A DNA stretch of 64,000 bases from assembly GCF_010020825.1 (NCBI RefSeq), contig NZ_JAACJE010000001.1:372001-436000 (forward strand). Direction: 5' to 3'. Of this stretch, positions 10,401-18,169 are shown one piece after another. Source of the stretch: Acidovorax sp. 210-6. GTDB taxonomy: Bacteria > Pseudomonadota > Gammaproteobacteria > Burkholderiales > Burkholderiaceae_C. The first letter of the stretch is position 1; every line of letters starts with the position of its first letter. The position numbers were made by a program, and so were the translations under genes. A model generated the notes under the pieces. The model ran no database searches, was not told where the DNA came from, and worked only from the letters and a program-made list of their open reading frames with translations.

Positions 10401-11193
10401 GCTGGACCTGTTTGACGACACCCCGCCCGCAGCCCAGGGCCTGCCGCTTTCCCCGGCAGCGCAGGCAGCGCCCTGGCACCAGTTCGTGCGCGGCAGCGCC
10501 GCTGGCAACTTCCTGCACCAGCAGCTCGAATGGCTGGCGGCCGAAGGCTTTGCGCTGGAGCCCGAAGGCCCCCTGGCCGATCGCCTGCGCAGGCGCTGCG
10601 AGCGCGCGGGCCATGGCGAGCGTGCCGCCGAGCTGATGCACTGGCTCAGCACCGTGGTGCACCTGCCCTTGCCGCCGGTGGGTGCGTCGCTGCGCGGCCT
10701 GCAGCGCGTGCTGCCCGAAATGGAGTTCTGGTTGCCCGTGCACCGTTTGCCTGCTGCCGAGGTCGATGCACTGTGCCGCACCCACCTGCTGGCGGGGCGC
10801 GAGCGCCCGGCACTGCCCGAGCGTGAGCTGCGCGGCATGCTCATGGGCTTTGCCGACCTGGTGTTCGAGCAGGGCGGGCGCTACTGGGTGCTGGACTACA
10901 AATCCAACCACCTGGGCGACAGCGGCGCCGCCTACACCGCAGACACGCTGGACGCCGCCCTGGCTGCGCACCGCTACGACGTGCAGGCCGCGCTCTACCT
11001 GCTGGCCCTGCACCGCCTGCTGCGCGCGCGCCTGGGGGCAGCCTACACACCGCAGCAGCACCTGGGCGGTGCGCTGTTCTGGTTCCTGCGCGGGATCGAC
11101 GGGCCCCAGGCGGGCCTGTGCCACCTGACGCCGCCCACGGCCCTGCTCGACGCGCTCGACGCCATGCTGGACCCTGCCGAGAACGCCGCATGA
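7429..11193 (+). CDS. recB: Exodeoxyribonuclease V subunit beta (RecB helicase-nuclease)
   Basis: The 1254-residue protein is the 3'-5' helicase and nuclease subunit of RecBCD. Visible motifs are Walker A (EASAGTGKT, residues 25-33), the Walker B/DEXX element (LIDEFQDTSP, about 394-403), the late helicase motif VTVHKSKGLEYPVV, and the C-terminal RecB nuclease motif (GFADLVFE then VLDYKSN, about 1140-1160). Translation probably starts at the GTG overlapping the recC stop. The stop overlaps recD by four bases, so the three subunits are translationally coupled. Confidence 0.95.
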   Translation: MSTHDMLPQALEPLSFPLHGSRLIEASAGTGKTWTIAALVLRLVLGHGGGAPLMPAQILVMTFTRAATRELSSRIRARLAQAAQCFRGLAPVPADDPFLAALLQHYAPGPQREHAAWRLALAAEAMDEAAVFTIDAWCQRMLREHAVDSGQLDEEELSTDEHSLQAQAVQDYWRQQCYGLTPAQFEAVSRIWPHVDALHADLHKLLDADLPALAQPATLVQCLQAHAEQEQTLRAGWPQHVQALRDWLEVHLQQHKAHWDGRKIQIGRCTTWLDALQQWLDGDLWQSLEWPEAAWRRLTPQGLMDARLASAPPLDLPEASTALEHLQQALLASTPLAARLRLHAATQVQQRVALLKRQGRVLGFRDLLQRLVQALQAPQGARLRARITAQYPVALIDEFQDTSPLQYRLFDLLYAPRAPQPDTALLLIGDPKQSIYGFRGADIYSYLEARRATQGRHYLLVINHRSTQALVGAVNHLFARAEARGGEGAFLLRDPEGGENPLPFVPVQARGRPEQFQTADGPVPALDIHHDLELAGIPEHRERFAARCAAQIVQWLADAKTGFAQADAPLRRLRPADIAVLVRSRTEAAAVRRQLQQRGVASVYLSDRDSVFDSDEAHDLVWWLQAVADPQDASLLRTGMATRLIGLGLDELAALADDDQVFEQRSAQLRALHAIWHSQGVLTMLRQTLHQFDLPARWLRDHGGERRLTNVLHLAELLQEASTHLEGEHALLRWLHTQVHEDRLAGDEQILRLESDADLVQVVTVHKSKGLEYPVVCLPFAWSVPGGRTRAGDYPVLPDAQGQRHQHLHWTDELKAQTAQERLREDLRLLYVALTRARHSVWMGFAAVRVGNGKQCRTHDSALGCLLAGPQAELEPHDWHTQLQALAEAQPALLRVQPATPLPVPLQALAPVADAPVLAPSVPYAAQFDRRWGIGSFSQLVRASAPSSVPLAALALQRPADDELAPLVPLAAPAAGVATPDPWATTPRGRTLDLFDDTPPAAQGLPLSPAAQAAPWHQFVRGSAAGNFLHQQLEWLAAEGFALEPEGPLADRLRRRCERAGHGERAAELMHWLSTVVHLPLPPVGASLRGLQRVLPEMEFWLPVHRLPAAEVDALCRTHLLAGRERPALPERELRGMLMGFADLVFEQGGRYWVLDYKSNHLGDSGAAYTADTLDAALAAHRYDVQAALYLLALHRLLRARLGAAYTPQQHLGGALFWFLRGIDGPQAGLCHLTPPTALLDALDAMLDPAENAA

Positions 11194-13190
11194 ACAAGCC
11201 CCTCGAACTCTTGCAGCAGTGGGTGGACGCCGGTTGGCTGCGCCACCTGGACCGCGCACTGGCCCGCTGGGTGGCCGAGCTCGACCCCCAGGCCCGCCCC
11301 GAGTTGCTGATGGCCACCGCGCTGCTGGCGCACCTGGAAGGGCGCGGCCACACCTGCCTTCCGCTGGAGGCCTTGGTGCGCGAACCGGCAGCCCTGCTGG
11401 CCTGGCCCGCCCCGGCGCCCCAGGCCCTCGCGCAGGCCTGGCACGCGCTGCCGCAGGGTCTGGATGATTGGCTGGAGTCCCTGCGCCGCAGCCCGGTGGT
11501 GCACGAGGAGGGCGTGGCGCCAGACCAGGGCCAGCCGCTGGTGCTGGGGGGCAGCGCCACGGGGCCCTTGCTGTACCTGCGCCGCTACTGGGGTTACGAA
11601 ACCCGCGTGGCGCAGGCGCTGCGTGAGCGGGCCAGTGCGCCGCTGCCGGTCGATGAAGCCCTGGCAAGACAGTGGCTGGCCCGCCTGTTTGCGCCCGCGC
11701 AGCCAGGCCAGGTGCCGGATGCCCCAGCCCGTACCGAGGGCGATGCCGAGGTCGATTGGCAGCAACTGGCCTGTGCCGTGGCGCTGCGCTCGCGCGTGGC
11801 GGTGCTCACCGGGGGGCCGGGCACCGGCAAGACCTACACCGCCGCCCGCCTGTTGGCCCTGCTGGCCGCCATGGAACCACCGGGCAGGCCTTGGCGCGTG
11901 GCCCTTGCCGCACCCACGGGCAAGGCGGCTGCGCGGCTGCGCCAGTCCATCGACGGTGCACTGCAAGACCTGCAAACGCCGCTGCAGGGTGTGCTGGACG
12001 TGCAGGCCCTGGCCCAGCGCCTGGGCCCGGCGCGCACCCTGCACGCACTGCTGGGCGCCCAGCCGCACACGCGCCAGATGCGCCACCACGCGGGTCACCC
12101 GCTGGATGTGGATGTGCTGCTGGTGGACGAAGCCTCCATGGTGCACCTGGAAATGATGGCGGCGCTGCTCGACGCGCTGCCCCCCAGCGCACGCCTGGTG
12201 CTGCTGGGCGACAAGGACCAGCTCGCCTCGGTCGAGGCCGGTGCCGTGCTGGGCGACCTGTGCCGCGACGCCGCGGCAGGCCGCTACAGCACAGAGACCC
12301 GCCGCTACCTGCAGGCCACCACGGGCCAGACCCTGCCCGATGCCTTGCTCGAAAGCGGCGCCCAGGCGCCAGCCCTGGCACAGCACATGGTCATGCTGCG
12401 CAAAAGCCGTCGCTTTGGCGGCCCCATCGGCGCGCTGGCGCTGGCCGTGAACCAGGGCGATGCGCCCCAGGCCCGCCGTGTGCTGGACGCCGACCCCCAG
12501 GGTGCCGTGCACCTGCTGGCCAGCAGCGATCCGGCGGCGGCCGTGCAACTGGCCCTGCGCGGCCGCTTGGGTGCGGTCGGCTGCTACCGCGACTACCTGC
12601 GCGCGATGGCCGTGCCCGTGCCTGCCCAGGAAGACGCCCACACGGCCTGGGTGCAAGGCGTGCTGCGGGCCTTCGACGGGTTTCGGCTGCTGTGCGCTGT
12701 GCGCGAAGGCCCGTGGGGAGCTGCCGGGCTCAACCGTGCGGTCGAAACGGCCTTGCGCGGCGCGGGCCTCCTGCACGGGCGGGGTGAATGGTATGCAGGC
12801 CGCCCGGTAATGGTCACGCGCAACGACGCAGGCTTGGGCGTCTTCAACGGCGACATCGGCATCGTGCTGCAGGCGCCGGGCGGTGGCCTGCGTGCCTACT
12901 TTGCCGACGGGCCGCAACTGCGCTCGGTGGGTGTGGCCCGGCTGGCGCATGTGGAAACCGCCTTTGCCATGACGGTGCACAAAAGCCAGGGCTCGGAGTT
13001 CGGGCACACCGCCCTGGTGCTGCCGCCCCAGGCCGCCGGGGCCTTGCTCAGTCGGGAGCTGGTGTACACCGGCATCACCCGCGCGCGCGACGCCTTCACC
13101 CTGGTGGCCGCGCAGCCCGCAGTGCTGGAGCAGGCGCTGCGCCAGCGCACACAGCGCAGCAGCGGCCTGCCTGCGCGGCTGCAGGCTTGA
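11190..13190 (+). CDS. recD: Exodeoxyribonuclease V subunit alpha (RecD helicase)
   Basis: RecD is the 5'-3' helicase of RecBCD. The 666-residue product has a Walker A (LTGGPGTGKTYTAA, about residues 205-218), a DEAS Walker B (LLVDEASMVHLE, about 310) and the C-terminal motif TVHKSQGSEF (about 592-601) before the VYTGITRAR element. The ATG at 11190 overlaps the recB stop (ATGA). Slightly longer than the E. coli protein. The recC-recB-recD order without ptrA between them is common outside enterobacteria. Confidence 0.94.
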   Translation: MNKPLELLQQWVDAGWLRHLDRALARWVAELDPQARPELLMATALLAHLEGRGHTCLPLEALVREPAALLAWPAPAPQALAQAWHALPQGLDDWLESLRRSPVVHEEGVAPDQGQPLVLGGSATGPLLYLRRYWGYETRVAQALRERASAPLPVDEALARQWLARLFAPAQPGQVPDAPARTEGDAEVDWQQLACAVALRSRVAVLTGGPGTGKTYTAARLLALLAAMEPPGRPWRVALAAPTGKAAARLRQSIDGALQDLQTPLQGVLDVQALAQRLGPARTLHALLGAQPHTRQMRHHAGHPLDVDVLLVDEASMVHLEMMAALLDALPPSARLVLLGDKDQLASVEAGAVLGDLCRDAAAGRYSTETRRYLQATTGQTLPDALLESGAQAPALAQHMVMLRKSRRFGGPIGALALAVNQGDAPQARRVLDADPQGAVHLLASSDPAAAVQLALRGRLGAVGCYRDYLRAMAVPVPAQEDAHTAWVQGVLRAFDGFRLLCAVREGPWGAAGLNRAVETALRGAGLLHGRGEWYAGRPVMVTRNDAGLGVFNGDIGIVLQAPGGGLRAYFADGPQLRSVGVARLAHVETAFAMTVHKSQGSEFGHTALVLPPQAAGALLSRELVYTGITRARDAFTLVAAQPAVLEQALRQRTQRSSGLPARLQA

Positions 13191-13344
13191 CCTCTCAGCG
13201 ATCCATTGCGCGAACGCGGCACCCCCAACGTATGCCACCGGCGCGCCCCAGGTCAGGGCCGCCCGCGATGCATGAAACTGGCGCGCCCCATGCCAGGGCT
13301 CCCGCGCAAGGGCCGCCCCGCCGCGCCGGGAGCGTCCCCCCTCC

Positions 13345-13363
13345 CGAATCGCGCGGCGATTCG
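13345..13363. terminator. Hairpin in the recD / dksA-like convergent spacer
   Basis: CGAATCGC and GCGATTCG form a perfect 8-bp stem with a 3-base loop in the 200-base spacer between two convergent genes. It lacks a clear T-run on either side, so termination is inferred only from position. The rest of the spacer is very GC-rich with no open frame I can support. Confidence 0.35.
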
Positions 13364-13391
13364 AGAGCGGGGGAAGGCGCTTCAGGGGGGC

Positions 13392-13748
13392 TTACTTCTC
13401 GGCCTTTTCCTGGCAACCCAGGCAGCGTGCCGCCTCGGGGGCAACATGCAGGCGGGCCGTGCCAATGTCGGCGCCGCAGTCCGTGCATTCGCCGTAGCTG
13501 CCGACCGCGATGCGTTCCAGCGCTGCGTCGATGGCCGCAAGGTGGGCGATTTCGTGTTCGCCCAGAGCGAACTCGATGTCGCGCTCAGTGTTGACCTGCG
13601 CGCGGGAGTCCTCGGGGTGACCAAAATGCTCCGCAGCCACATCCGCACGGCCCACGGTGCCGCCGCGTTGCGCTGCCAGTTGTGCCAGCACCTGGGCACG
13701 CAGTGCGAGCAACTGTTGTTGGAAAGGGCTGGCTTGTTCGGTATTCAT
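13392..13748 (-). CDS. DksA/TraR-family zinc-finger protein
   Basis: The 118-residue protein ends in a C4 zinc finger (CTDCGADIG ... CLGCQEKAEK), the hallmark of the DksA/TraR family, which binds in the RNA polymerase secondary channel and modulates initiation. The N-terminal helical part contains ERDIEFALGEHE, unlike the DxxDxA coiled-coil tip of true DksA, so this is a paralogue rather than the housekeeping DksA. An in-frame ATG 11 codons upstream (13781) is possible; the shorter start fits related proteins better. It is convergent with recD. Confidence 0.8.
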   Translation of the reverse strand: MNTEQASPFQQQLLALRAQVLAQLAAQRGGTVGRADVAAEHFGHPEDSRAQVNTERDIEFALGEHEIAHLAAIDAALERIAVGSYGECTDCGADIGTARLHVAPEAARCLGCQEKAEK

Positions 13749-13874
13749 GGGTTCTGCGTGGTTTGTAGAGGATGCCTTCATCTTGCGCCGTGCGCGGCGT
13801 TCAGGGGTTGACCGGAGTCAAGAGATTCCGACGTGCGGGAGGCCACCAGCCATGCTGCCTCCTACAATCGCCAC

Positions 13875-14234
13875 ATGTTGACCACGCGCTGCCGCCATCG
13901 GTTTGCCGGTTTCCTGCTGGCGTGCTGGGCCGTGGTCCAGGCGGTGGCCGGGGCACCCGTTCCCGGCGCGCTGGAAGTGCAGCGCATCTGCTCCGCGCAG
14001 GCGCCCGGTCAGTGGCGGCTGGTGTTGCCGCTGGACGCGCCCGAAGCGCCTTCGTCCGTGCATGCCCCGGACTGTCTTTTGTGCCTGCCCCCCTTGTGGC
14101 TCGGGCCGCCAGCGGCCCACGCCATGGTGCTGGCGCCTGCCAGCGCTGTACCCGCAGCGCCCAGGCGTGAACCGTGGGCTCTGGCCATGGTGGGCGCCCT
14201 GCCGCAGGCACGGGCGCCCCCTCAAATGCTATAA
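13875..14234 (+). CDS. Small secreted protein, DUF2946-like
   Basis: The 119-residue product starts with a basic stretch and a hydrophobic signal-like segment (FAGFLLACWAVVQAVAG), then carries HAPDCLLCLPP, a His/Cys motif like that of DUF2946 proteins often found beside copper genes. It lies just upstream of a PCu(A)C chaperone, which supports a metal-related role. The stop codon is supplied by the dispersed repeat that begins at 14225. TACAAT at 13863-13868 would place a transcript start close to the ATG. Function is uncertain. Confidence 0.6.
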   Translation: MLTTRCRHRFAGFLLACWAVVQAVAGAPVPGALEVQRICSAQAPGQWRLVLPLDAPEAPSSVHAPDCLLCLPPLWLGPPAAHAMVLAPASAVPAAPRREPWALAMVGALPQARAPPQML

Positions 14235-14290
14235 AAATTACAGCTATCAGCGCTTGATGATAGGGCGCTAGAGTCGATTTTTGCTTGTAT
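14225..14290 (+). repeat. Dispersed palindromic repeat (copy 2)
   Basis: Intergenic copy of the element seen in recC, starting AATGCTATAAAAATTACAGC and containing CAGCGCTT and GGGCGCTAGAG, whose GCGCT cores can pair. AT-rich against the local background. It overlaps the last codons and stop of the upstream gene and precedes the copper chaperone. Confidence 0.6.
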
Positions 14291-14329
14291 TTTTTGCCTC
14301 CATGGCAATGTCTTGATTTGGAGAAAACC

Positions 14330-14821
14330 ATGAACTTCCCCCGCATCACTTCCTCTCTGCTCGTCGCTGCCGCTCTGGCCTCGGGTCTGGCCCAGGCCCA
14401 GACGGCAGCCCCCGTCACCGTGGATGGTGCCTGGGTGCGTGCCAGCGTGCAGGGGCAAAAGGCCACGGGTGCCTTCATGCGCCTGACCGCCAGCGAGGCC
14501 ACTCGCCTGGTGGGCGCCGCCTCGCCAGCGGCCGGCGTGACCGAAGTGCACGAAATGAAGATGGAAGGCGACGTGATGAAGATGCGCGCCGTCACCGGCC
14601 TGGACCTTCCCGCAGGCCAGGCGGTGGAGCTCAAGCCCGGTGGCTACCACGTCATGCTGATGGACCTGAAGGCGCCCCTGGCCAAGGGCAGCACCGTGCC
14701 GGTGACGCTGACGTTCAAGAACGCCCAGGGCGCCGAGAGCAAGCTGGAGCTGCAGGTGCCTGTGCAGGCGCAGATGCCCGCCATGCAGGGCGGCCATGGC
14801 AGCCACGGAATGCACAAGTAA
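14330..14821 (+). CDS. Periplasmic copper chaperone, PCu(A)C family
   Basis: PCu(A)C proteins carry Cu(I) in the periplasm for cytochrome oxidase assembly. The 163-residue product has a Sec signal peptide (SSLLVAAALASGLAQAQ) and the copper site spread over VHEMKM, a downstream Met, and GGYHVMLMDL, matching the family His/Met ligand pattern. The C-terminus adds a Met/His-rich tail (GGHGSHGMHK). A GGAGAAAACC ribosome-binding site supports the ATG. Confidence 0.9.
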   Translation: MNFPRITSSLLVAAALASGLAQAQTAAPVTVDGAWVRASVQGQKATGAFMRLTASEATRLVGAASPAAGVTEVHEMKMEGDVMKMRAVTGLDLPAGQAVELKPGGYHVMLMDLKAPLAKGSTVPVTLTFKNAQGAESKLELQVPVQAQMPAMQGGHGSHGMHK

Positions 14822-14956
14822 TCCCCCCGCGCACCGGCCCTGGCCTGTCGTGCAGGCACAGGGCGGGTGCGCAGGGCAGGGTGGTGCCCATGGCGCACAG
14901 GGGCCGCGTTGGGGTAAGCTGTTCGTATCCTCGACTTTCCATCCATTGGAGCGGCT

Positions 14957-15802
14957 ATGAGCGACTCATCCCCCCTCGGTTTCGGCAAATACGTGCCGGG
15001 TTTCGAATTCCTCCAGAACCTGGCCAAGGGTGCTTCCAACAGCATTCCGCAGTTGCCCAACCTGTCCCATTGGGTGGCTCCCACCATCAGCGTGGAAGAA
15101 CTGGAAAAGCGCATCGAAGAACTCAAGGCAGTGCAGTTCTGGCTGGAGCAGAACTCGCGTGCGTTGGCCGCCACCATCCAGGCGCTGGAGGTACAGAAGA
15201 TGACGCTGGCCACCCTCAAGGGCATGAATTTCAGCGTGGGTGATGTGGCCAACGCCTTCAAGCTCAAGACCGCAGACACCGTGATGGAGGGCGTGCACAA
15301 GGCCAGCGACACGCTGGCCCATGCAGCGCAGGCCGTCTCCGGTGCGGCCAGCCGCGTGGCAGACATTGCAGCCCCTGAGGAGCCCGCAGCTGCCCCTGCT
15401 GCGCGCAAGACGGCCAAGCCCAAGGCCAAGGCAGGCGCCAAGGCCGATGCCGGGGCGGGCGCAGGCTTGATCGATCCCATGCAATGGTGGGGCGCACTGA
15501 CGCAGCAGTTCCAGCAGATTGCCGCCAGCGCCATGAAGGATGCCGCCAAGCAGACAGCGCTGGACACCACACGCAACATGGCCACAGGTCTGGCCAAGGA
15601 GGCCCTGAAGACCGCTACCGGCATGGCTGCACGGGGCGTGCAGTCGGTGCAGGGTGCCGCGCGGCGTGCGGCAGCCCCTGCCGCGTCCGCGCCAGCCGCC
15701 CCCCGCGCGGCCGCCAAGGCCCCGGCACGCAAGGCGGCCGCCCGCAAGGCACCGGCCAAGCGCAGCCCGGCCAAGAAGGCAGTGCGCAAGACGACCGGTT
15801 GA
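14957..15802 (+). CDS. phaM: PhaM-type PHA granule-associated regulatory protein
   Basis: PhaM activates PHA synthase and tethers polyhydroxybutyrate granules to the nucleoid in Ralstonia. The 281-residue product has the typical N-terminus (GFGKYVPGFEFLQNLAKG), a helical region SVEELEKRIEELKAVQFWL, a linker, a second helical region with DPMQWWGALTQQFQQIA, and a histone-H1-like basic tail of Ala/Lys/Pro repeats (PAKRSPAKKAV) expected to bind DNA. The neighbours are not PHA genes. Confidence 0.85.
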   Translation: MSDSSPLGFGKYVPGFEFLQNLAKGASNSIPQLPNLSHWVAPTISVEELEKRIEELKAVQFWLEQNSRALAATIQALEVQKMTLATLKGMNFSVGDVANAFKLKTADTVMEGVHKASDTLAHAAQAVSGAASRVADIAAPEEPAAAPAARKTAKPKAKAGAKADAGAGAGLIDPMQWWGALTQQFQQIAASAMKDAAKQTALDTTRNMATGLAKEALKTATGMAARGVQSVQGAARRAAAPAASAPAAPRAAAKAPARKAAARKAPAKRSPAKKAVRKTTG

Positions 15803-15845
15803 GGGTGCTGCCGAGCACACAGCGCCCAGCGCCGCAGGACGGTCC

Positions 15846-17138
15846 ATGAAGCGATTTCCCACCGCCCATGCCACCCATCCGCAGTGGCGCATGGCCGTGG
15901 CCCTGGTGCTGGCGCAACTGCGCGCGCAGATGGCTTTGCCGGGGTACGCCGCCGCGCCCACCCTGGGCCTGCTCTATATCACCGACCACTACGCGGCCGA
16001 AGCGGCGGCGCTGCTGGATGTGCTCTCCGCCGAGCTGCCCGAGGTCACCGACTGGAGTGGCACCGTGGGCGTGGGGGTGTGTGCCGCCGGGGCCGAGTAC
16101 CTGGACGAGCCCGCCCTGTCCGTGATGCTGCTGGACCTTCCGCCAGACCAGTACCGCGTGTTTTCCGGCGTGGCGCCGCTGCCGCGCGGCGGCAGCGGTG
16201 CGTTTGCTGCGCACACGGCGCTGGTCCATGCCGATGGGCACACCCCTGACCTTCCGGGGCTGATCGATGAAATGGCGCAGCGCACCCGCACGGGCTACCT
16301 GTTCGGGGGGGTGTGTGCCAGCCGTGGCGCGGGCGTGCAGTTTGCCGTGGCGGGCAACGGCAACCTGGCCGGACATGGCGCGGCGGGTGGTGTCTTCAGC
16401 GGCGGCCTCTCAGGCGTGGCTTTTGGCGCGGGGGTGGAACTGGTTTCGCGTGTCACCCAGGGGTGTCAGCCCGTGGGGCCCACGCAGCGCATCACCGCCG
16501 CCGATGGCAACGTGGTGCTGGAGCTGGATGGCAAGCCGGCCCTGGGCGAGCTGCTGCAAACGCTGGATGTTTCCCTGCAGGACGATCCACAGGAAGCGGT
16601 GCGCCGCATCCGGTCCACCCTGGCCGGTTTGACCAACGCCGACAGCGCGGTGGCTTCTGGGCGCACCGGGCATTTCGGGCACGACACGCGGGTGCGGCAC
16701 ATCCTCGGGCTGGATGGAGCGCGCCAGGGCGTGGCCTTGGCCGATACGGTGGAGCCGGGCATGCTACTGGCCTTTTGCCAGCGCAATGCCGGGGCTGCGC
16801 GGGCCGACCTGGTGCGCATTTGCACCGAGATCCGCGAGGAGTTGACCCCTGAGGAAACCGAGCCTTCGGCGGTTGGCGTGCAGACTTCGCGGCCAGTGCC
16901 GGGTGCAGCGCCAACGCTGGCGCCCGGTCGCCAGCGAGAGGTGGCGGGGGCCATTTACGTGAGCTGCTCGGGCCGGGGCGGGCCGCATTTTGGCGCGCCG
17001 GGTGCCGAGCTGCAGATCGTGCGCCACGCCTTGGGTGATGTGCCCTTGGTCGGGTTTTTCGCAGCCGGCGAAATCGCGCGCAATCAGCTTTACGGTTACA
17101 CCGGCGTGCTGACGGTTTTCTGCACCACGCCCGACTGA
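15846..17138 (+). CDS. FIST-domain signal sensor protein
   Basis: The 430-residue protein fits FIST_N plus FIST_C, a small-molecule sensing module of signal transduction proteins. Visible features are LGLLYITDHYAAEAAALLDVL, the SGTVGVGVCAAG turn, and near the end YVSCSGRGG with VPLVGFFAAGEIARNQLYGYTGVLTVF, the typical FIST_C ending. It is cytoplasmic with no signal peptide and stands alone without a kinase or cyclase domain. I chose the ATG at 15846; the frame stays open upstream into phaM. It converges on the broken PhnD-rhodanese gene. Confidence 0.85.
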   Translation: MKRFPTAHATHPQWRMAVALVLAQLRAQMALPGYAAAPTLGLLYITDHYAAEAAALLDVLSAELPEVTDWSGTVGVGVCAAGAEYLDEPALSVMLLDLPPDQYRVFSGVAPLPRGGSGAFAAHTALVHADGHTPDLPGLIDEMAQRTRTGYLFGGVCASRGAGVQFAVAGNGNLAGHGAAGGVFSGGLSGVAFGAGVELVSRVTQGCQPVGPTQRITAADGNVVLELDGKPALGELLQTLDVSLQDDPQEAVRRIRSTLAGLTNADSAVASGRTGHFGHDTRVRHILGLDGARQGVALADTVEPGMLLAFCQRNAGAARADLVRICTEIREELTPEETEPSAVGVQTSRPVPGAAPTLAPGRQREVAGAIYVSCSGRGGPHFGAPGAELQIVRHALGDVPLVGFFAAGEIARNQLYGYTGVLTVFCTTPD

Positions 17139-17148
17139 AGCACCGGGA

Positions 17149-18048
17149 TCAGTCCTTCTCGGTGGGCAGGCCCTCGGCCGCCCATTCCGGCAGACCGCCG
17201 CGCAGCCAGTACACATTCTTGTGGCCTTTGGTGGCTGCCAGCTTGGCGGCCTTGTAGGACTTCCAGCATTCGGCTCCATTGCAGGCAAACACCATGGGCT
17301 TGGCAGGCAGCTTGTCCAGCGCACTGAAGTCATCGGTGGCAGGGTCGAAGGCCACGTCCTTCAGGCTCTTTTCGATGTAGGGCGCCCACACGGCACCCTT
17401 CATGCGTTTGGCACGGAATTCCTTCTCGGTGCGCGTATCCACCAGCAACGCGCCCTGGCCCTGGAGCTGCTGCGCCTCCTTGGCATTCACGCGTTGCACG
17501 CCGGGCAGGGCCACCGGGGTGAACAGGCCCAGTTCGGCCACGCGCTTGTATTGCACGGCTTCCGGCTTGAGTGTGGCCGGGGCCAGGCCAGAGGGTTCGC
17601 TGGCGGTGGCGAACCACTGTGCCACGCGGCTGCGCAACTCGGGCGGAAGGTCTTTCTTCACCACCACCGTGAATCCACCGGGCACAGGCTGGCTGGATGC
17701 CAGCACCTTGGCCGCCTTGGGTTGTGCGGCAGACCATTCGGCCCAGTCGTCCTCACGTACCACGGTGGCGTCGGTGGAGCCCAGCAACAGCGCCGTGAGG
17801 CCTGCTTGCGGGTACTTCTCGTACTGAACCTGTTTCAGGTCCTTGAACGACAGGCCGGCCTCGTTGAGCATGCCGCGCGCCATGTAGGTGTAGATGGAAT
17901 CCTGCTGGGGCAGGTACAACCGCCCCCCTTTCAATGCGCCCACGGCAGCGGTGGTGGGCGCTGCGACCAGCACGTACTTTTGCGACTTGTGGTTGGCGCC
18001 CACCAGTTCGTAACCCCGGTCCAGGGCGGACGCCGCTACCTGTGCTGG
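17149..18048 (-). pseudogene. PhnD-like binding protein fused to rhodanese, 3' part (interrupted by prophage)
   Basis: This piece encodes the C-terminal lobe of a phosphate/phosphonate-type periplasmic binding protein (YELVGANHKSQKYVLVAAP; DSIYTYMARGMLNEAGL), then a rhodanese domain with LLVDTRTEKEFRAKRMKG and the active-site loop FACNGAECWKS. The 5' part is at 56984-57277 on the same strand. Joining them with one copy of TGCTGG gives an uninterrupted protein of about 395 residues (98 + 297). The remaining frame here reads into phage-end sequence and has no credible start. Divergent sorAB points to sulfur metabolism. Confidence 0.88.
18043..18048. repeat. Prophage target-site duplication, left copy
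   Basis: TGCTGG immediately precedes the phage end TGAAGC and recurs right after the other phage end at 56984-56989. In both places it encodes Pro-Ala (CCAGCA) in the broken gene. Mu duplicates 5 bases; here 6 are shared, so either the duplication is 6 bp or one base is coincidental. Confidence 0.88.
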
Positions 18049-18091
18049 TGAAGCGGCGCGCGATAAATGCGCCATTGTGTGTGCGATAAGT
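18049..18091 (+). repeat. Phage end with two transposase-type boxes (left in window)
   Basis: The end reads TGAAGCGGC, then box L1 GCGCGATAAAT (18058-18068) and box L2 GTGCGATAAGT (18081-18091), 23 bp apart start to start. The opposite end has the same layout. The TGAAGCGGCGC sequence resembles the right end of Mu. By analogy these bind the transposase. Confidence 0.8.
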
Positions 18092-18105
18092 TGGTGATCG
18101 ATGGA

Positions 18106-18140
18106 TTGCCTGTGGTGGAATGAAATTGCACCACAGGCAA
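18106..18140. terminator. 12-bp hairpin at the end of the tail operon
   Basis: TTGCCTGTGGTG and CACCACAGGCAA form a perfect 12-bp stem around an 11-base loop. It lies about 30 bases beyond the last tail gene and just inside the phage end. There is no T-run, so it may be a terminator, an mRNA 3' end stabiliser, or an insulator against transcription into the host. Confidence 0.5.
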
Positions 18141-18169
18141 CAAGTGTCGGCGCAAAAGAGGTCGCCAAG

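Noticed and set aside
3803-13238. Very long open frames on the minus strand opposite recC, recB and recD (up to about 1290 codons)
   Set aside because: They mirror the codon-position GC bias of the real genes, have low-complexity Gln/His/Gly-rich sequence and lack starts with ribosome-binding sites.
18049-18168. An intact start for the rhodanese fragment at 18168
   Set aside because: The upstream codons come from the phage end and the protein lacks its signal peptide and first lobe; it is the 3' part of an interrupted gene.
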